Assembly: GCA_947373105.1 (NCBI GenBank)
Contig: CANBWK010000008.1
Span: 1 to 54,659, forward strand
Source of the DNA: Comamonadaceae bacterium
Lineage (GTDB): Bacteria > Pseudomonadota > Gammaproteobacteria > Burkholderiales > Burkholderiaceae_C
Reading direction: 5' to 3'
DNA: 54,659 nt
In this document: positions 9,081 to 19,544 of the stretch, one piece after another
How the letters are laid out: each line of letters starts with the position of its first letter
Position numbering within the stretch: the stretch's first letter is position 1
The notes under the pieces: model-generated
What the model was told of the DNA's origin: nothing
Database searches by the model: none
What the model saw: only the letters and a program-made list of their open reading frames with translations
Position numbers and translations under genes: made by a program

Positions 9081-9859
9081 GATTGGCGATGGGCGTGTGC
9101 TACAACGGCAGCGCCTACCAAGGCTGGCAGAGTCAACTCTCCGGCCAAACAGTCCAGGACAAATTGGAAAAGGCCTTGGACCAATTTACCACCCAACGGG
9201 TTTCAACCCTGTGTGCAGGCCGAACCGATGCAGGCGTTCATGGCTTGATGCAGGTGATTCACTTTGACACTGAATTGGTCCGTGACACAGCATCCTGGGT
9301 TCGCGGCACCAACCGCTACCTTCCTTCCGACATTGCTGTCCAATGGGCTCGCGAAGTCCCCCCAACGTTTCATTGCCGGGGCAGTGCTGTAGCAAGGCGA
9401 TACGCCTACATTCTGCTCGAATCTGCCGTACGTCCTAGCCTGGAGGCTTCACGTGTTGGCTGGGTCTACCGCCCACTGGATGCAAGGGCTATGCAAACGG
9501 CAAGCGAGCACCTGATAGGAGAGCATGACTTTACTTCTTTTCGCGCCAGCAGTTGCCAAGCGCTCTCACCAGTCAAAAAGCTCAACCGGATTGATATTCA
9601 CCAACACGGCCCTTACTGGCGTGTGGAGTTTGAAGGCAATGCTTTCCTGCATCACATGATCCGCAATATCATGGGGTGCTTGGTCACTATTGGCCAGGGT
9701 TTTGAATCGCCCGAATGGATGCAGCAAGTCCTTGAGGCCCGCAGTCGAAAGGCAGCGTCCCCAACGTTTTCCCCTGACGGTTTGTACTTCAAGGGTCCAG
9801 TCTATGAACCCCACTGGGGTCTGCCAGAGACTACGCCTGCCTTTGATTGGTTGCCATGA
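9077..9859 (+). CDS. truA: tRNA pseudouridine(38-40) synthase
   Basis: 260 residues with a GTG start at 9077 overlapping the fimV stop by 4 bp (GTGA). TruA converts uridines 38-40 of the tRNA anticodon stem-loop to pseudouridine. The catalytic aspartate is Asp51 in CAGRTDAGVHG, and NAFLHHMIRNIMG near the C-terminus is a family motif. The N-terminal MRLAMGVCYNGSAYQGWQ matches the family start. The overlapping stop/start codons with both neighbours imply translational coupling in fimV-truA-trpF. Confidence 0.96.
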   Translation: MRLAMGVCYNGSAYQGWQSQLSGQTVQDKLEKALDQFTTQRVSTLCAGRTDAGVHGLMQVIHFDTELVRDTASWVRGTNRYLPSDIAVQWAREVPPTFHCRGSAVARRYAYILLESAVRPSLEASRVGWVYRPLDARAMQTASEHLIGEHDFTSFRASSCQALSPVKKLNRIDIHQHGPYWRVEFEGNAFLHHMIRNIMGCLVTIGQGFESPEWMQQVLEARSRKAASPTFSPDGLYFKGPVYEPHWGLPETTPAFDWLP

Positions 9860-10557
9860 AACCTGCTCTGACTGAGTCCTTGCGAACACGCATCAAAATT
9901 TGCGGATTGACGCGAGCCCAAGATCTTGATGCGGCCGTAAAAGCCGGTGTGGATGCCATTGGTTTCGTGATGTACCCGCCCAGCCCGAGGGCGGTATCGA
10001 TCGAACAAGCTCACGAACTCGCCAGCCTACTGCCGCCCTTCGTCACACCGGTTTTATTGTTTGTGAATGCGTCCCTCGACGCGATTCATCAGGCCTCGCA
10101 AGCTGTCCCGGGGGCCTTGTTGCAATTCCATGGTGACGAGAGCCCGCAAGAGTGCGAAAAGGCAGCTCTTTTGTGTGCAAGGCCCTACCTCAAAGCGGCC
10201 CGAATACCCGCCAGCGAAGCGGGGGGCTTTGACTTGGTAAAATTCGCCCATTCATTCAATCAAGCCCAAGCAATATTGCTCGACACCCTGGTGGACGGCT
10301 ATGGCGGCGGCGGGAAAACATTCAATTGGTCACATCTGCCTCCAAGCGTCAGCTCTCACCTCGTTTTGTCTGGTGGACTCACGCCTGCAAACGTGACCGA
10401 TGGCATCGCCCAAGTCCGCTCACGCGGTCTTTCACTGGCGGTTGACGTCAGTTCTGGCGTTGAATTGGACGGCCCCGGCAACAAGGGACTGAAAGACGCG
10501 CACAAGATCCACCAGTTTGTCCAAGCGGTTCGTGCCGCAGACAAACGCATTGCCTGA
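9856..10557 (+). CDS. trpF: Phosphoribosylanthranilate isomerase
   Basis: 233 residues, starting at the ATG at 9856 that overlaps the truA stop (ATGA). It isomerises N-(5-phosphoribosyl)anthranilate in tryptophan synthesis. It has a TIM-barrel fold with the N-terminal RIKICGLTR carrying the catalytic Cys16, the [18 protein letters not shown] segment with the acid Asp, and the C-terminal VDVSSGVE phosphate-binding motif. An in-frame TTG three codons upstream is rejected because the ATGA overlap is the usual coupling signal. trpB follows after 10 bp. Confidence 0.96.
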   Translation: MKPALTESLRTRIKICGLTRAQDLDAAVKAGVDAIGFVMYPPSPRAVSIEQAHELASLLPPFVTPVLLFVNASLDAIHQASQAVPGALLQFHGDESPQECEKAALLCARPYLKAARIPASEAGGFDLVKFAHSFNQAQAILLDTLVDGYGGGGKTFNWSHLPPSVSSHLVLSGGLTPANVTDGIAQVRSRGLSLAVDVSSGVELDGPGNKGLKDAHKIHQFVQAVRAADKRIA

Positions 10558-10567
10558 ATTTATAAAC

Positions 10568-11863
10568 ATGTTTGAATACCAACAGCCCGATGCCTCGGGC
10601 CACTTCGGAGTCTATGGCGGCAGCTTTGTCAGCGAAACGCTGACGCACGCCATCAATGAGCTCAAAGACGCGTACGCCAAGTACCAGCACGACCCGACAT
10701 TCATCGCCGAGTTCAAGTCCGAACTGGCGCATTTTGTAGGCCGACCCTCCCCTCTCTACCACGCAGCCCGCATGAGCCGTGAAATGGGGGGTGCGCAGAT
10801 CTTCTTAAAACGCGAAGACCTCAACCACACCGGCGCCCACAAGATCAACAACACCATCGGTCAGGCCATGCTGGCCAAGCGCATGGGCAAGCCGCGCATC
10901 ATTGCCGAGACCGGTGCCGGCCAGCACGGCGTGGCCACCGCCACCATCTGCGCGCGCTACGGCCTCGAATGTGTGGTCTACATGGGCAGCGAAGACGTCA
11001 AACGCCAAAGCCCCAATGTCTACCGAATGAAGCTGTTGGGCGCGACCGTGGTGCCTGTCGAGTCGGGCAGTAAAACCCTCAAAGATGCCCTGAACGAAGC
11101 CATGCGCGACTGGGTGGCCAATGTGGACAACACCTTCTACATCATCGGCACGGTGGCAGGCCCGCATCCTTACCCGATGATGGTGCGCGACTTTCAAAGC
11201 GTGATCGGCGAAGAATGCCTGACGCAAATGCCCGAGATGCTCAAGAGCCTGAAGATGGCAGAAACCCAACCCGATGCCGTCGTGGCTTGTGTGGGCGGAG
11301 GCAGCAACGCCATGGGTATTTTCTACCCCTACATCTCACACGAGAAAACCCGTCTGATTGGCGTCGAAGCCGCAGGCGAAGGGCTGGATACGCTCAAGCA
11401 TTCAGCCTCTTTGCAATTGGGCAGTCCCGGCGTTTTGCATGGCAATCGCACTTATATACTGCAAGACGACAATGGCCAGATCACCGAAACGCACAGCATC
11501 AGTGCGGGCCTCGATTACCCCGGCGTGGGCCCTGAGCATGCGTTTTTGAAAGACATTGGCCGCGCAGAGTACGTGGGCATCACCGACAAAGAAGCACTAG
11601 AAGCTTTCCATTATCTGTGCCGCACCGAGGGCATCATCCCGGCTCTTGAATCGAGCCATGCCGTGGCTTACGCCATGAAGCTGGCCAAGACCCTGCGCCA
11701 GGATCAATCCATTTTGGTCAATCTCTCCGGTCGTGGTGACAAAGACATTGGCACCGTCGCAGACTTGTCCAACGGCGACTTCTTTTGCCGACCCAGCTGC
11801 CAAGGGCAATCCGTCAAGGGCAGCATGATCGGTAGCGAACAACCCGTCAAGGTGTATAAATGA
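10568..11863 (+). CDS. trpB: Tryptophan synthase beta chain
   Basis: 431 residues. It condenses indole with L-serine using pyridoxal phosphate and forms a channel with TrpA. The PLP lysine is Lys92 in HTGAHKINN, and [10 protein letters not shown] binds the cofactor phosphate. The ATG at 10568 gives [18 protein letters not shown]; 17 upstream in-frame codons belong to the end of trpF in another frame. The trpB stop overlaps the trpA start by 4 bp, so the two subunits are translationally coupled. The C-terminus runs about 25 residues past the E. coli end. Confidence 0.98.
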   Translation: MFEYQQPDASGHFGVYGGSFVSETLTHAINELKDAYAKYQHDPTFIAEFKSELAHFVGRPSPLYHAARMSREMGGAQIFLKREDLNHTGAHKINNTIGQAMLAKRMGKPRIIAETGAGQHGVATATICARYGLECVVYMGSEDVKRQSPNVYRMKLLGATVVPVESGSKTLKDALNEAMRDWVANVDNTFYIIGTVAGPHPYPMMVRDFQSVIGEECLTQMPEMLKSLKMAETQPDAVVACVGGGSNAMGIFYPYISHEKTRLIGVEAAGEGLDTLKHSASLQLGSPGVLHGNRTYILQDDNGQITETHSISAGLDYPGVGPEHAFLKDIGRAEYVGITDKEALEAFHYLCRTEGIIPALESSHAVAYAMKLAKTLRQDQSILVNLSGRGDKDIGTVADLSNGDFFCRPSCQGQSVKGSMIGSEQPVKVYK

Positions 11864-12669
11864 GCCGTATCTCCAACACCCTGACTCAATTGAAAGCACA
11901 AGGACGCAAGGCCTTGATTCCCTACGTCACTGCCGGCTACCCATTCGCCGATGTCACGCCAGACTTGATGAACAGCATGGTTGATGCTGGCGCAGACATC
12001 ATCGAACTGGGGGTTCCATTTTCGGATCCTTCGGCCGATGGTCCCGTGATTCAAAAAGCGGGTGACAAGGCTTTGGCCTTGGGCATTGGCATGCAACACG
12101 TGCTCGACATGGTGCGCCAATTTCGCCAAACCAATTCAAACACCCCCGTGGTGTTGATGGGTTACGCCAATCCTGTCGAGCGCTATGACCTGAAACACGG
12201 TCCTGACAGTTTCATACGTGATGCTTCTGAAGCGGGTGTGGACGGAGTATTGATCGTCGACTATCCACCAGAAGAATGTGTGGATTTTGCTGCCAAGCTC
12301 AGGGCGCGCAACATGGATTTGATCTTTTTACTGGCCCCCACCAGTACACAAGAACGAATGAAACAGGTGGCCCAAGTCGCCAGTGGTTATGTCTACTATG
12401 TCTCGCTCAAAGGCGTTACGGGTTCTGGCGCATTGGACACGGATGCTGTTGAAGCTATGTTGCCACGCATCCGTCAGCACGTCAGCGTGCCTGTGGGTGT
12501 GGGCTTTGGGATCCGTGACGCTCAGACGGCCAAGACCATTGGCCGCGTGGCCGACGCGGTGGTGATTGGCAGCAAAATCATCCAATTGATCGAAAATGAA
12601 CCCCGCGACCAAGTCGGCCCTGTGGCGGCCGATTTTTTACGCGGAATCCGCGTGGCACTGGACGCGTGA
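11860..12669 (+). CDS. trpA: Tryptophan synthase alpha chain
   Basis: 269 residues. It cleaves indole-3-glycerol phosphate to indole, which passes to TrpB. The catalytic residues sit at the same numbers as in E. coli: Glu49 ([11 protein letters not shown]) and Asp60 (PSADGP). The phosphate loop VGFGIRDA and the VVIGSKII stretch near the end are also present. The ATG overlaps the trpB stop (ATGA). accD begins 22 bp later and is probably on the same transcript. Confidence 0.98.
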   Translation: MSRISNTLTQLKAQGRKALIPYVTAGYPFADVTPDLMNSMVDAGADIIELGVPFSDPSADGPVIQKAGDKALALGIGMQHVLDMVRQFRQTNSNTPVVLMGYANPVERYDLKHGPDSFIRDASEAGVDGVLIVDYPPEECVDFAAKLRARNMDLIFLLAPTSTQERMKQVAQVASGYVYYVSLKGVTGSGALDTDAVEAMLPRIRQHVSVPVGVGFGIRDAQTAKTIGRVADAVVIGSKIIQLIENEPRDQVGPVAADFLRGIRVALDA

Positions 12670-12691
12670 AACACAACCTCAAGGAATCCCC

Positions 12692-13567
12692 ATGAGCTGG
12701 CTCGAAAAACTGCTACCCCCCAAAATATTACACACCGACCCTGCGGACCGCCGCAGCGTACCGGAAGGGGTCTGGATCAAATGCCCGAGTTGTGAAGCCG
12801 TGCTCTACAACACCGATCTGGAACAAAACCTGAATGTCTGCCCGAACTGTGCCCATCACCACCGCATTGGTGCCCGCGCCCGACTGAATGTGTTTCTGGA
12901 TGGTGAGGGTCGCTATGAAATCGGGCAAGAAGTCGTCCCTGTTGATGCGCTTAAATTCAAAGACAGTCGCAAGTACCCCGAGCGCATCAAAGAGGCGATG
13001 AACAATACCGGAGAAACTGACGCACTGGTTGTGATGGGCGGTTCGGTGCAGAGCATCAATTTGGTGGCTGCCTGTTTTGAATTCGACTTCATGGGCGGCA
13101 GTATGGGCTCGGTGGTGGGCGAGCGTTTTGTGCGCGGTGTCGAGACTGCCATTGAACAAAAAGTGCCCTTTTTGTGTTTCACCGCGACGGGCGGTGCCCG
13201 CATGCAAGAAGGCTTGCTGTCATTGATGCAAATGGCCAAAACCAATGCAGCCTTGACGCGATTGGCCAAGAAAGGCCTGCCCTTCATCAGTGTGTTGACC
13301 GACCCCACAATGGGCGGCGTGTCGGCCGGCTTTGCATTTCTGGGTGACGTGGTGATTGCCGAACCCAAGGCCTTGATCGGCTTTGCCGGGCCCCGCGTGA
13401 TTGAAAGCACCGTGCGCGTGACGCTGCCAGAAGGCTTTCAGCGTGCTGAGTTTTTGCAACAAAAGGGCGCTATCGATTTCATCTGCGACCGCCGCGAACT
13501 GCGCAGCAAAGTGGCCACCCTTTTGGCCATGTTGCAACGACAGCCTGCAGACGCCATCAGTGCATAA
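12692..13567 (+). CDS. accD: Acetyl-CoA carboxylase carboxyltransferase subunit beta
   Basis: 291 residues. With AccA it transfers the carboxyl group from biotin to acetyl-CoA to form malonyl-CoA, the first step of fatty-acid synthesis. The N-terminal zinc ribbon is intact (Cys31, Cys34, Cys50, Cys53 in IKCPSC and VCPNC). Downstream [11 protein letters not shown] and the crotonase-fold glycines are typical. The ATG at 12692 has AAGGAA 6 nt upstream. The last 11 bp overlap the convergent yggT stop. folC, which often follows accD in this group, is absent here. Confidence 0.97.
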   Translation: MSWLEKLLPPKILHTDPADRRSVPEGVWIKCPSCEAVLYNTDLEQNLNVCPNCAHHHRIGARARLNVFLDGEGRYEIGQEVVPVDALKFKDSRKYPERIKEAMNNTGETDALVVMGGSVQSINLVAACFEFDFMGGSMGSVVGERFVRGVETAIEQKVPFLCFTATGGARMQEGLLSLMQMAKTNAALTRLAKKGLPFISVLTDPTMGGVSAGFAFLGDVVIAEPKALIGFAGPRVIESTVRVTLPEGFQRAEFLQQKGAIDFICDRRELRSKVATLLAMLQRQPADAISA

Positions 13568-14105
13568 GCCCCGCCTGTATCGAGCCGACCACCATACCGG
13601 CAATTTGCAGTAAAACCAAAAGCACCAAACTGGACAAATCAATGCCGCCCACCAAGGGGACTGCGCGGCGAATGGGTGCCAGCCAAGGTTGACATAAACG
13701 ATCGATCAACACCAAGTTCATCGATCCTGCTTGAATCCAGGACAGCACGGCATAAAGCAAAATCAAAGCTGTAAGGCATGAAATGGCCAGTTGCAGCACA
13801 CCGATAAAACTGAGCACCAACACAAGCAACACTGCACCCTGACCACCACCCAAAAGCCACAACACAATGAACTGTGTCAGCTTGACCAGCCAAGCGCCCA
13901 CGAGACTGGCTGTGTCCAATCGTCCTGCAGCAGGGACCCATCGACGCAGGGGCATGACCAATCGATCACTGACTGCAAATATGAATTGACCGATGGGATT
14001 ATTGAAGGGTATGCGTTGCCACTGCATGGTCAGACGCACCAGACAGGCACCTCCAATCAAACCGGCTACAACATCCAGAACCAAACTGATGATCTGTGTA
14101 AACAA
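13557..14105 (-). CDS. YggT family integral membrane protein
   Basis: 182 residues with two tandem YggT repeats. Each has hydrophobic helices with a conserved loop: [14 protein letters not shown] then VMPLRRWVP in the first half, and SWIQAGS then [10 protein letters not shown] in the second. The family is linked to osmotic tolerance and division or envelope functions, but its molecular role is not established. The start is TTG at 14105, chosen because AAGGAG lies 5 nt upstream on this strand. It is transcribed divergently from lysS and convergently with accD, sharing 11 bp with it. Confidence 0.85.
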   Translation of the reverse strand: MFTQIISLVLDVVAGLIGGACLVRLTMQWQRIPFNNPIGQFIFAVSDRLVMPLRRWVPAAGRLDTASLVGAWLVKLTQFIVLWLLGGGQGAVLLVLVLSFIGVLQLAISCLTALILLYAVLSWIQAGSMNLVLIDRLCQPWLAPIRRAVPLVGGIDLSSLVLLVLLQIAGMVVGSIQAGLMH

Positions 14106-14252
14106 ATGGACTCCTTCAGAACACGCCTGATGATACCGTTGACTGCCATTAAAATACCAGCTTGGCGTGAAACAGCCCGCCTCCTTTTTGTGCCTTATTC
14201 AACCCTTGTGACGCAGGCCTCCGTGCAAAGCGCCACCTACCTGACCTGACTC

Positions 14253-15806
14253 ATGTCCGACGCCACCCCAGTTGCAACCGCCAACGCCGCCCCCCAAGAT
14301 GAAAACCAACTGATCTTGGAGCGGCGCGAGAAACTCAAAGCGATGCGCCAAGCGCAGGCCCAAGGCAAAGGCGTGGCATTTCCCAATGACTTCAAACCCG
14401 AAGACCATGCCGCCAACCTTCTGGCTGAACACAATGACAAAGAAGCCGAGAGCTTAAACGGCGAAGGCGCTGTCAAAATTACTGCAAAAATCGCAGGCCG
14501 CATGATGCTCAAGCGGGTCATGGGCAAAGCCAGTTTTGCCACGCTGCAAGACAGTACGGGGCGCTTTCAGGTTTACGTCACTCGGGACGATGTGGGTGAG
14601 GACGTCTACGCTTTATTCAAACACTGGGACTTGGGCGACATCGTGGGTGTGGAAGGTCATTTGTTCAAGACTCGCACCGGTGAGCTGTCGATCCATGCCA
14701 CGGCCATCCGCATGCTCACCAAGAGCCTGCGACCCATGCCCGACAAGTTCCACGGGATTGCCGACCAAGAGGTCAAGTACCGCCAGCGCTACATTGATTT
14801 GATGACCGACGAGTCTGCCCGCAAACGTTTTATAGCCCGTAGCAAAGCTGTCAGTGGTATTCGGGAGTTCATGGTTCAACACGGTTTTCTGGAAGTAGAA
14901 ACACCGATGTTGCACCCCATTCCAGGGGGTGCCAATGCACGTCCTTTTGTCACTCACCACAATGCCCTTGAACAAGAAATGTTCTTGCGCATCGCACCGG
15001 AGTTGTACCTCAAGCGTTTGCTGGTCGGTGGCTTTGACCGCGTGTTTGAAATCAACCGAAACTTCAGAAATGAAGGCATCTCGGTTCGCCACAATCCAGA
15101 ATTCACCATGATGGAGTTCTACGCCGCTTACTGGAATTACCAAGACCTGATGGGCTTTACCGAATCTTTGGTGCGAGACGCCGCGATGACGGTGACCGGT
15201 ACGCTTGCGTTGAACTACGGCGGCAAGCCCGTGGACTTACAAAAACCTTTTGCACGCCTGACGATCCGCGAAGCCATCGTCAAGCACACGACAGCCGGAG
15301 AACAGGTCGACGATGCCACTTGGCTGATCAACGCTTTGCAAAAACTGGGCATGACTGAAGCCAAGAACAAACTGTCTTCCCGCAGCTTGGCCAGCTTGCA
15401 AGTTTTGTACTTTGAAGAAACCGTGGAAGACAAGCTGTGGGAGCCGACTTTCATCATGGAGCACCCTACAGAAATTTCACCTTTGGCGCGGGCCAATGAC
15501 GATCGCCCCGAAGTCACGGAGCGATTTGAGCTGTACATCACAGGCCGTGAATTTGGCAACGGCTTTTCCGAACTGAACGACGCCGAAGACCAAGCGGCGC
15601 GTTTTCAAGCCCAAGTGGATGCCAAAGACGATGGCGACGATGAGGCCATGTTCTATGACCACGATTTTGTCCGTGCGCTGGAATACGGCATGCCGCCCGC
15701 TGGAGGTTGCGGGATCGGCATAGACCGGCTGATGATGTTGCTGACCGACAGTCCCAGCATCCGGGACGTGATTTTGTTTCCCGCGCTGCGACGCGAACAG
15801 GACTGA
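14253..15806 (+). CDS. lysS: Lysyl-tRNA synthetase, class II
   Basis: 517 residues. It charges tRNA-Lys. An N-terminal OB-fold anticodon-binding domain (about 70-175) is followed by the class II catalytic core. Motif 2 is at [13 protein letters not shown] and motif 3 at [14 protein letters not shown]. The ATG at 14253 opens [16 protein letters not shown], a low-complexity N-terminal tail usual in this group. It is a stand-alone gene between a divergent yggT and a convergent serine hydrolase. Only 11 bp separate its stop from the neighbour, whose 3-prime end contains a strong hairpin. Confidence 0.97.
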   Translation: MSDATPVATANAAPQDENQLILERREKLKAMRQAQAQGKGVAFPNDFKPEDHAANLLAEHNDKEAESLNGEGAVKITAKIAGRMMLKRVMGKASFATLQDSTGRFQVYVTRDDVGEDVYALFKHWDLGDIVGVEGHLFKTRTGELSIHATAIRMLTKSLRPMPDKFHGIADQEVKYRQRYIDLMTDESARKRFIARSKAVSGIREFMVQHGFLEVETPMLHPIPGGANARPFVTHHNALEQEMFLRIAPELYLKRLLVGGFDRVFEINRNFRNEGISVRHNPEFTMMEFYAAYWNYQDLMGFTESLVRDAAMTVTGTLALNYGGKPVDLQKPFARLTIREAIVKHTTAGEQVDDATWLINALQKLGMTEAKNKLSSRSLASLQVLYFEETVEDKLWEPTFIMEHPTEISPLARANDDRPEVTERFELYITGREFGNGFSELNDAEDQAARFQAQVDAKDDGDDEAMFYDHDFVRALEYGMPPAGGCGIGIDRLMMLLTDSPSIRDVILFPALRREQD

Positions 15807-15817
15807 TCTGAGCGCGC

Positions 15818-16936
15818 TCAGTACTCAAAGTGTTGGCGGGTCAATGCCAACACTTTGAGCATCAATTCTTCAGTCAATTTACCGCCATTGCCCAGCACCA
15901 CCAGATCCCAATGGTTGCGAATATCAAAGTACAAGGCTGTTCTGTAAGCGCCTAAACGACCGGTATGCCCCAATGCCCGCCCTCCCGTGACCCAGGGCAA
16001 GAGCGAACGCAACTCTTGGTGCGTGACATACCAGCCATATCCATACAACCGACCGTCATCGAACGTGGTGTGAACCTGGGTCATCAATTGGAAAGTCTTG
16101 GGGAGGATCAGTTTGCGGTAGACCAGTGCTTCCACAAATTGATGCAGATCACGTGCAGAACTTTTTTGACCAATGGCGCCCGGCAACTCATAGTGAACAC
16201 CATCGACACTTTCACTCACAGCAAAGTGCAATGCGTAAGGCCGCTGATGGGCCTCATCAGCACCCAAGGCGAAGCTCGATGGCATGTCCAAAGGCTCAAA
16301 CACTTTCGACCTCAAATAAGCATCCCATGTTTGACCGGTCACTCGTTTAACCACCTCGGCTAACAGCATGTAATTGGTATTGCTGTATTCACCCCGCTGT
16401 CCAGGTGTAAATTTCAAAGCAGGGTTTTTCACAAAATGAGCAATTAACCGATCTACCGTCACATGGTCCAATTGCTTTTTAGGCCATTCATTGAGCACGT
16501 CCTGGATACCCGATTGATGGGCCAGCAGATGATGCAAACTGATGGTCGACCATGCCAGAGGCAATTCAGGCACAAAACGGGTGACAGGGTCTTGGAGCGT
16601 TAAATCGCCTCGTTCCATCAACTGCAAGACGGCGATGGCGGTGAACGGTTTGGCTACCGATGCCAGCTCAAATGGCGTGTCGGCAGTGACCCGCCGCTCT
16701 TGCAAGGCATTTGCCCAACCACTCTGATGTTGGTACACACTTTGCCCGTTTTGATGAATTGAAATACTCAAACCAGCCCCCTTCGTTTCTGTTTCAGACG
16801 GCAGCAAGGCGTTCATTTTTTGGCTGAACTCCGCATGCTTCAAGGCCAATTCGGTGGAGGATGTTTGTGCACAGGCACTCCATAGAAATGCACACTGCAA
16901 TAGAACCGCCAAGACGGAGGTCTTCAAAATTTTCAT
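15818..16936 (-). CDS. Secreted beta-lactamase-family serine hydrolase
   Basis: 372 residues. A signal peptide is visible (MKILKTSVLAVLLQ, probably cleaved after ACA near residue 23). The PBP-like catalytic motifs are Ser93-x-x-Lys96 (ASVAKPF) and Tyr184-Ser-Asn186 (EYSNTNY), followed by LLAEVVKRVTGQTWDAY, typical of class C beta-lactamase-like esterases and D-alanyl peptidases. It presumably acts in the periplasm, but the substrate cannot be told from sequence. The frame stays open upstream to 17251, but that part overlaps another gene and lacks signal-peptide features. It is the last gene of the nagZ cluster, so a cell-wall recycling role is possible but unproven. Confidence 0.8.
   Translation of the reverse strand: MKILKTSVLAVLLQCAFLWSACAQTSSTELALKHAEFSQKMNALLPSETETKGAGLSISIHQNGQSVYQHQSGWANALQERRVTADTPFELASVAKPFTAIAVLQLMERGDLTLQDPVTRFVPELPLAWSTISLHHLLAHQSGIQDVLNEWPKKQLDHVTVDRLIAHFVKNPALKFTPGQRGEYSNTNYMLLAEVVKRVTGQTWDAYLRSKVFEPLDMPSSFALGADEAHQRPYALHFAVSESVDGVHYELPGAIGQKSSARDLHQFVEALVYRKLILPKTFQLMTQVHTTFDDGRLYGYGWYVTHQELRSLLPWVTGGRALGHTGRLGAYRTALYFDIRNHWDLVVLGNGGKLTEELMLKVLALTRQHFEY
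15824..15859. repeat. Perfect 14-bp stem at the lysS/serine hydrolase convergent junction
   Basis: CTCAAAGTGTTGGC (15824-15837) and GCCAACACTTTGAG (15846-15859) are exact reverse complements around an 8-nt loop. The stem lies in the last 13 codons of the reverse-strand hydrolase gene and 17 bp after the lysS stop. It probably ends transcription or protects 3-prime ends for both convergent genes. The T tract expected of a classical terminator is poor on both sides. Confidence 0.6.
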
Positions 16937-16968
16937 GGTGTAAAGAGACGGGTAGCGAAATGAACAGC

Positions 16969-17280
16969 TCAATCCTGAGGCGGTAATTGACGAGGGGCAT
17001 CCCTCACTTCTCGGGCCTGCACATCCACCACATTGGTGTCGTCCCCCGCTGTTCGTCCCTGGGGACGCTGTGATGACCAAGAACCGCCAGTTGTCATACG
17101 ACGCGTCATGTCCCGGTAGCGCGTCCACCATACAGCCACTTGGGGCTTGCGTCCGCAAAGCAGTGACCACAAGGAAGTGAGCAGCAACACGGCGATCAAG
17201 GCCACGAACAAACTGACGGTGAACATGATGGCCATAGCCATCAGGGTCCATGTGATCAACCTAAGCCCTAACGCGCTCAC
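16969..17280 (-). CDS. Small hypothetical membrane protein
   Basis: 103 residues with a GTG start, 28 bp after the nagZ stop. Residues 5-42 are strongly hydrophobic (one long or two short transmembrane helices, including FTVSLFVALIAVLLLTSLW). A basic segment follows (RYRDMTRRMT), then a polar, probably disordered tail ending RQLPPQD. I do not recognise a family. Its place between nagZ and a serine hydrolase on the same strand suggests co-transcription with cell-wall recycling genes, but no function can be given. Confidence 0.6.
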   Translation of the reverse strand: MSALGLRLITWTLMAMAIMFTVSLFVALIAVLLLTSLWSLLCGRKPQVAVWWTRYRDMTRRMTTGGSWSSQRPQGRTAGDDTNVVDVQAREVRDAPRQLPPQD

Positions 17281-17308
17281 GCTGATTCCTCAGCTTCAAA
17301 AGTTTGCT

Positions 17309-18391
17309 TCAAGGTAAATACTCCAGTGCCTGCTGATAAGCCGCAGACACCATCAGGTCGTCCCATCCCAAGGCCTGCGACTTGGGCATTAATTGCGCAC
17401 ACCGCTGCGCGCTTCCTTCTGCTGCTTCCCACCAACCTTTGAGCTGGGCTTCGGACAGGCCGTGGAGTACAGCATCGATCTCGGCACCGCCATTCAAGGA
17501 TTGATTGCAGAGCAACACTAAGTCGCACCCCGCCTCCAAGGCCACTAAGGCCGCTTGGGTATAGCTGACAGGTTTCCCATCGATTTGTCTGGCCCCAGCC
17601 ATCGACAAGTCATCACTGATGATGGCACCCGCAAAACTGAGTTGTTCTCGCAAAATGGTTTGTAACCAAGTTTTTGAAAAACCTGCAGGCCTAGCATCCA
17701 CCTGAGGGTAGATGACGTGGGCGGGCATCACTGCCGTGAGGCTCGTATTCAAGTTCGCGTAAGGCGCCGCGTCATTCGCCAAAATGGCCTTCAAACTACG
17801 GCGGTCCACGGGCATGTCGAGATGGGAGTCCGCTTCCACAAAACCATGCCCTGGGAAGTGCTTTGCGCAATTGCCCATGCCTGCCTGCAACAGTCCATGC
17901 ATCAAACTTTTTGCCAACAGTGTGACCACGCGGTGATCTTTTGCAAAAGCGCGATCGCCAATGACCGTGCTGCCGCCGTAATCCAAATCAAGCACAGGCG
18001 TAAAACTGAAATCAACCCCACATGCCCTGAGCTCAGAGGCCAAAATGAAACCGACCGATGTCGCTGCACGGCAGGCCTTTAAAACACCTTGACCTGTGCG
18101 ATCTCGGTCATCGTCCATCCACATTTCACCTAAACGGCGCATGGGCGGCAAGTGCGTGAAACCATCATTGCGAAAACGCTGGACACGTCCACCCTCATGG
18201 TCAACACAAATCATCAGGTCGCGTCTAACCCCTTTGATGGCTGCGCAAAGCTGGGTCAGTTGTGAACGACTTTCCCAATTTCGACCAAACAGAATGACCC
18301 CTCCCGTGAGGGGATGTGCCAAGCGCTCGCGATCCACAGTGGTCAAACTGTGCGCTTCAATATCAATGATGAGGGGTGCGTGCTGGGTCAT
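17309..18391 (-). CDS. nagZ: Beta-N-acetylhexosaminidase
   Basis: 360 residues, glycoside hydrolase family 3. NagZ removes GlcNAc from anhydro-muropeptides in the cytoplasm during cell-wall recycling. Visible features are the N-terminal HPLTGGVILFGRNW, VDHEGGRVQRF, the KHFPGHGFVEADSH loop with the catalytic Asp/His pair, and ISDDLSMAGA containing the nucleophile Asp. There is no signal peptide, consistent with a cytoplasmic enzyme. It starts 9 bp after the acpS stop in the pdxJ-acpS-nagZ order typical of betaproteobacteria. Confidence 0.95.
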   Translation of the reverse strand: MTQHAPLIIDIEAHSLTTVDRERLAHPLTGGVILFGRNWESRSQLTQLCAAIKGVRRDLMICVDHEGGRVQRFRNDGFTHLPPMRRLGEMWMDDDRDRTGQGVLKACRAATSVGFILASELRACGVDFSFTPVLDLDYGGSTVIGDRAFAKDHRVVTLLAKSLMHGLLQAGMGNCAKHFPGHGFVEADSHLDMPVDRRSLKAILANDAAPYANLNTSLTAVMPAHVIYPQVDARPAGFSKTWLQTILREQLSFAGAIISDDLSMAGARQIDGKPVSYTQAALVALEAGCDLVLLCNQSLNGGAEIDAVLHGLSEAQLKGWWEAAEGSAQRCAQLMPKSQALGWDDLMVSAAYQQALEYLP

Positions 18392-18400
18392 GGGGCGGCA

Positions 18401-18796
18401 TCAAACCGAGGTTTCAACCACACAAAAACTGGCGGCATAGTCGACTTCATCGGTCACTGTAATATGGGCATACAGTCCCTTGGCTTCAAACCAAGATTTG
18501 AGTTCGCCGTGCAATATCACCGTTGGTTGGCCACTGGGCAATTTAGCTATTTCACAGTGCCGCCAGGTCATGGGCATGCGCATGCCCAGGCCCACCGCTT
18601 TGCTGAAGGCTTCTTTCGCTGAAAAACGCGTAGCAACAAAACGAATGCCGCGTTCAGGCCAACGCTGGCTTCGTGAACGATACACCTTGAGCTCGGCATC
18701 GCTGAGTATCTTGGCTGCAAATCGTTCCCCGTGCCTCGCCAAACTAGCGCGGATTCGACGGATATCACAGATGTCCGTACCAATACCGTAGATCAT
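18401..18796 (-). CDS. acpS: Holo-[acyl-carrier-protein] synthase
   Basis: 131 residues. It transfers 4-phosphopantetheine from CoA to AcpP, so it acts on the acpP product encoded 10 kb away in the same block. The N-terminal [15 protein letters not shown] contains the magnesium-binding Asp, and [14 protein letters not shown] contains the conserved Glu and Lys. The ATG overlaps the pdxJ stop by 4 bp. Length and motifs are normal. Confidence 0.96.
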   Translation of the reverse strand: MIYGIGTDICDIRRIRASLARHGERFAAKILSDAELKVYRSRSQRWPERGIRFVATRFSAKEAFSKAVGLGMRMPMTWRHCEIAKLPSGQPTVILHGELKSWFEAKGLYAHITVTDEVDYAASFCVVETSV

Positions 18797-19539
18797 GCTT
18801 GAAGCTCCAAAGCCCGAAGGTAGGCAGTGACAGCCGCGTGGTAACCCAGCTCCAAAGCATCGGCAATCAGGGCATGACCAATTGACACCTCTTTCAATGC
18901 GGGAATGGCTTTGACAAATGCAGGCAGGTTGTATTGGTTCAAATCATGACCCGCATTCAATCCCAGACCCAGAGCCGTGGCTGCGAACGCGGTTTGGACA
19001 TAACGCGCCAATTGAAAAGCCTCCTGCAGTCCGCCCCAGGCTGCCGCATAAGGCTCGGTATACAACTCGACTCGGTCAGCGCCCACTGCTTTGACCGCCG
19101 CCATCTGGTCGGGCAAGGGGTCCATGAACAAACTCACCCGTACCCCCAAGCTTTTGCATTCTTGGATCAAAGGCTGCAACCGATCTGCATCTTGCGGAAA
19201 TTGCCAACCATGGTCACTGGTGAATTGGTCCTCACTGTCGGGGACAAAAGTCACTTGCTGAGGACGAACAGAACGCACAAAGTCCATCAAATTGTGGAAA
19301 GGGTTGCCTTCAATGTTGAACTCGCGGTCAGGCCATGCCATCATCACTTCACGTAATTCGTACACATCGTTTGAACGAATGTGCCTTTCGTCTGGCCGAG
19401 GGTGCACTGTGATGCCTTGTGCACCTGATTGCAAGCAAAGTAGTGCTGCGCGAGTCACGCTCGGAATGCCCAACTGACGCGAGTTGCGCAACAGCGCCAC
19501 TTTGTTCACATTGACGGACAAGGCAGTTTTAGCGGGCAT
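18793..19539 (-). CDS. pdxJ: Pyridoxine 5'-phosphate synthase
   Basis: 248 residues. It condenses 1-deoxyxylulose 5-phosphate with 3-amino-2-oxopropyl phosphate to pyridoxine phosphate, the last ring-closing step of vitamin B6 synthesis. The N-terminal [15 protein letters not shown], the [12 protein letters not shown] segment and [11 protein letters not shown] near the end are family signatures. It lies 5 bp after recO and overlaps acpS, in the conserved rnc-era-recO-pdxJ-acpS order. Confidence 0.96.
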   Translation of the reverse strand: MPAKTALSVNVNKVALLRNSRQLGIPSVTRAALLCLQSGAQGITVHPRPDERHIRSNDVYELREVMMAWPDREFNIEGNPFHNLMDFVRSVRPQQVTFVPDSEDQFTSDHGWQFPQDADRLQPLIQECKSLGVRVSLFMDPLPDQMAAVKAVGADRVELYTEPYAAAWGGLQEAFQLARYVQTAFAATALGLGLNAGHDLNQYNLPAFVKAIPALKEVSIGHALIADALELGYHAAVTAYLRALELQA

Positions 19540-19544
19540 AGCAT

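Noticed and set aside
9847..9855. TTG start for trpF
   Set aside because: The ATG at 9856 overlapping the truA stop is the usual coupling signal and gives the normal protein start.
13791..14249. Forward open frame of 152 codons between accD and lysS
   Set aside because: It is antisense to yggT, which has clear family repeats and a good Shine-Dalgarno site.
16937..17251. N-terminal extension of the secreted serine hydrolase
   Set aside because: It overlaps the small membrane protein gene in another frame, and the ATG at 16936 directly precedes a clear signal peptide.
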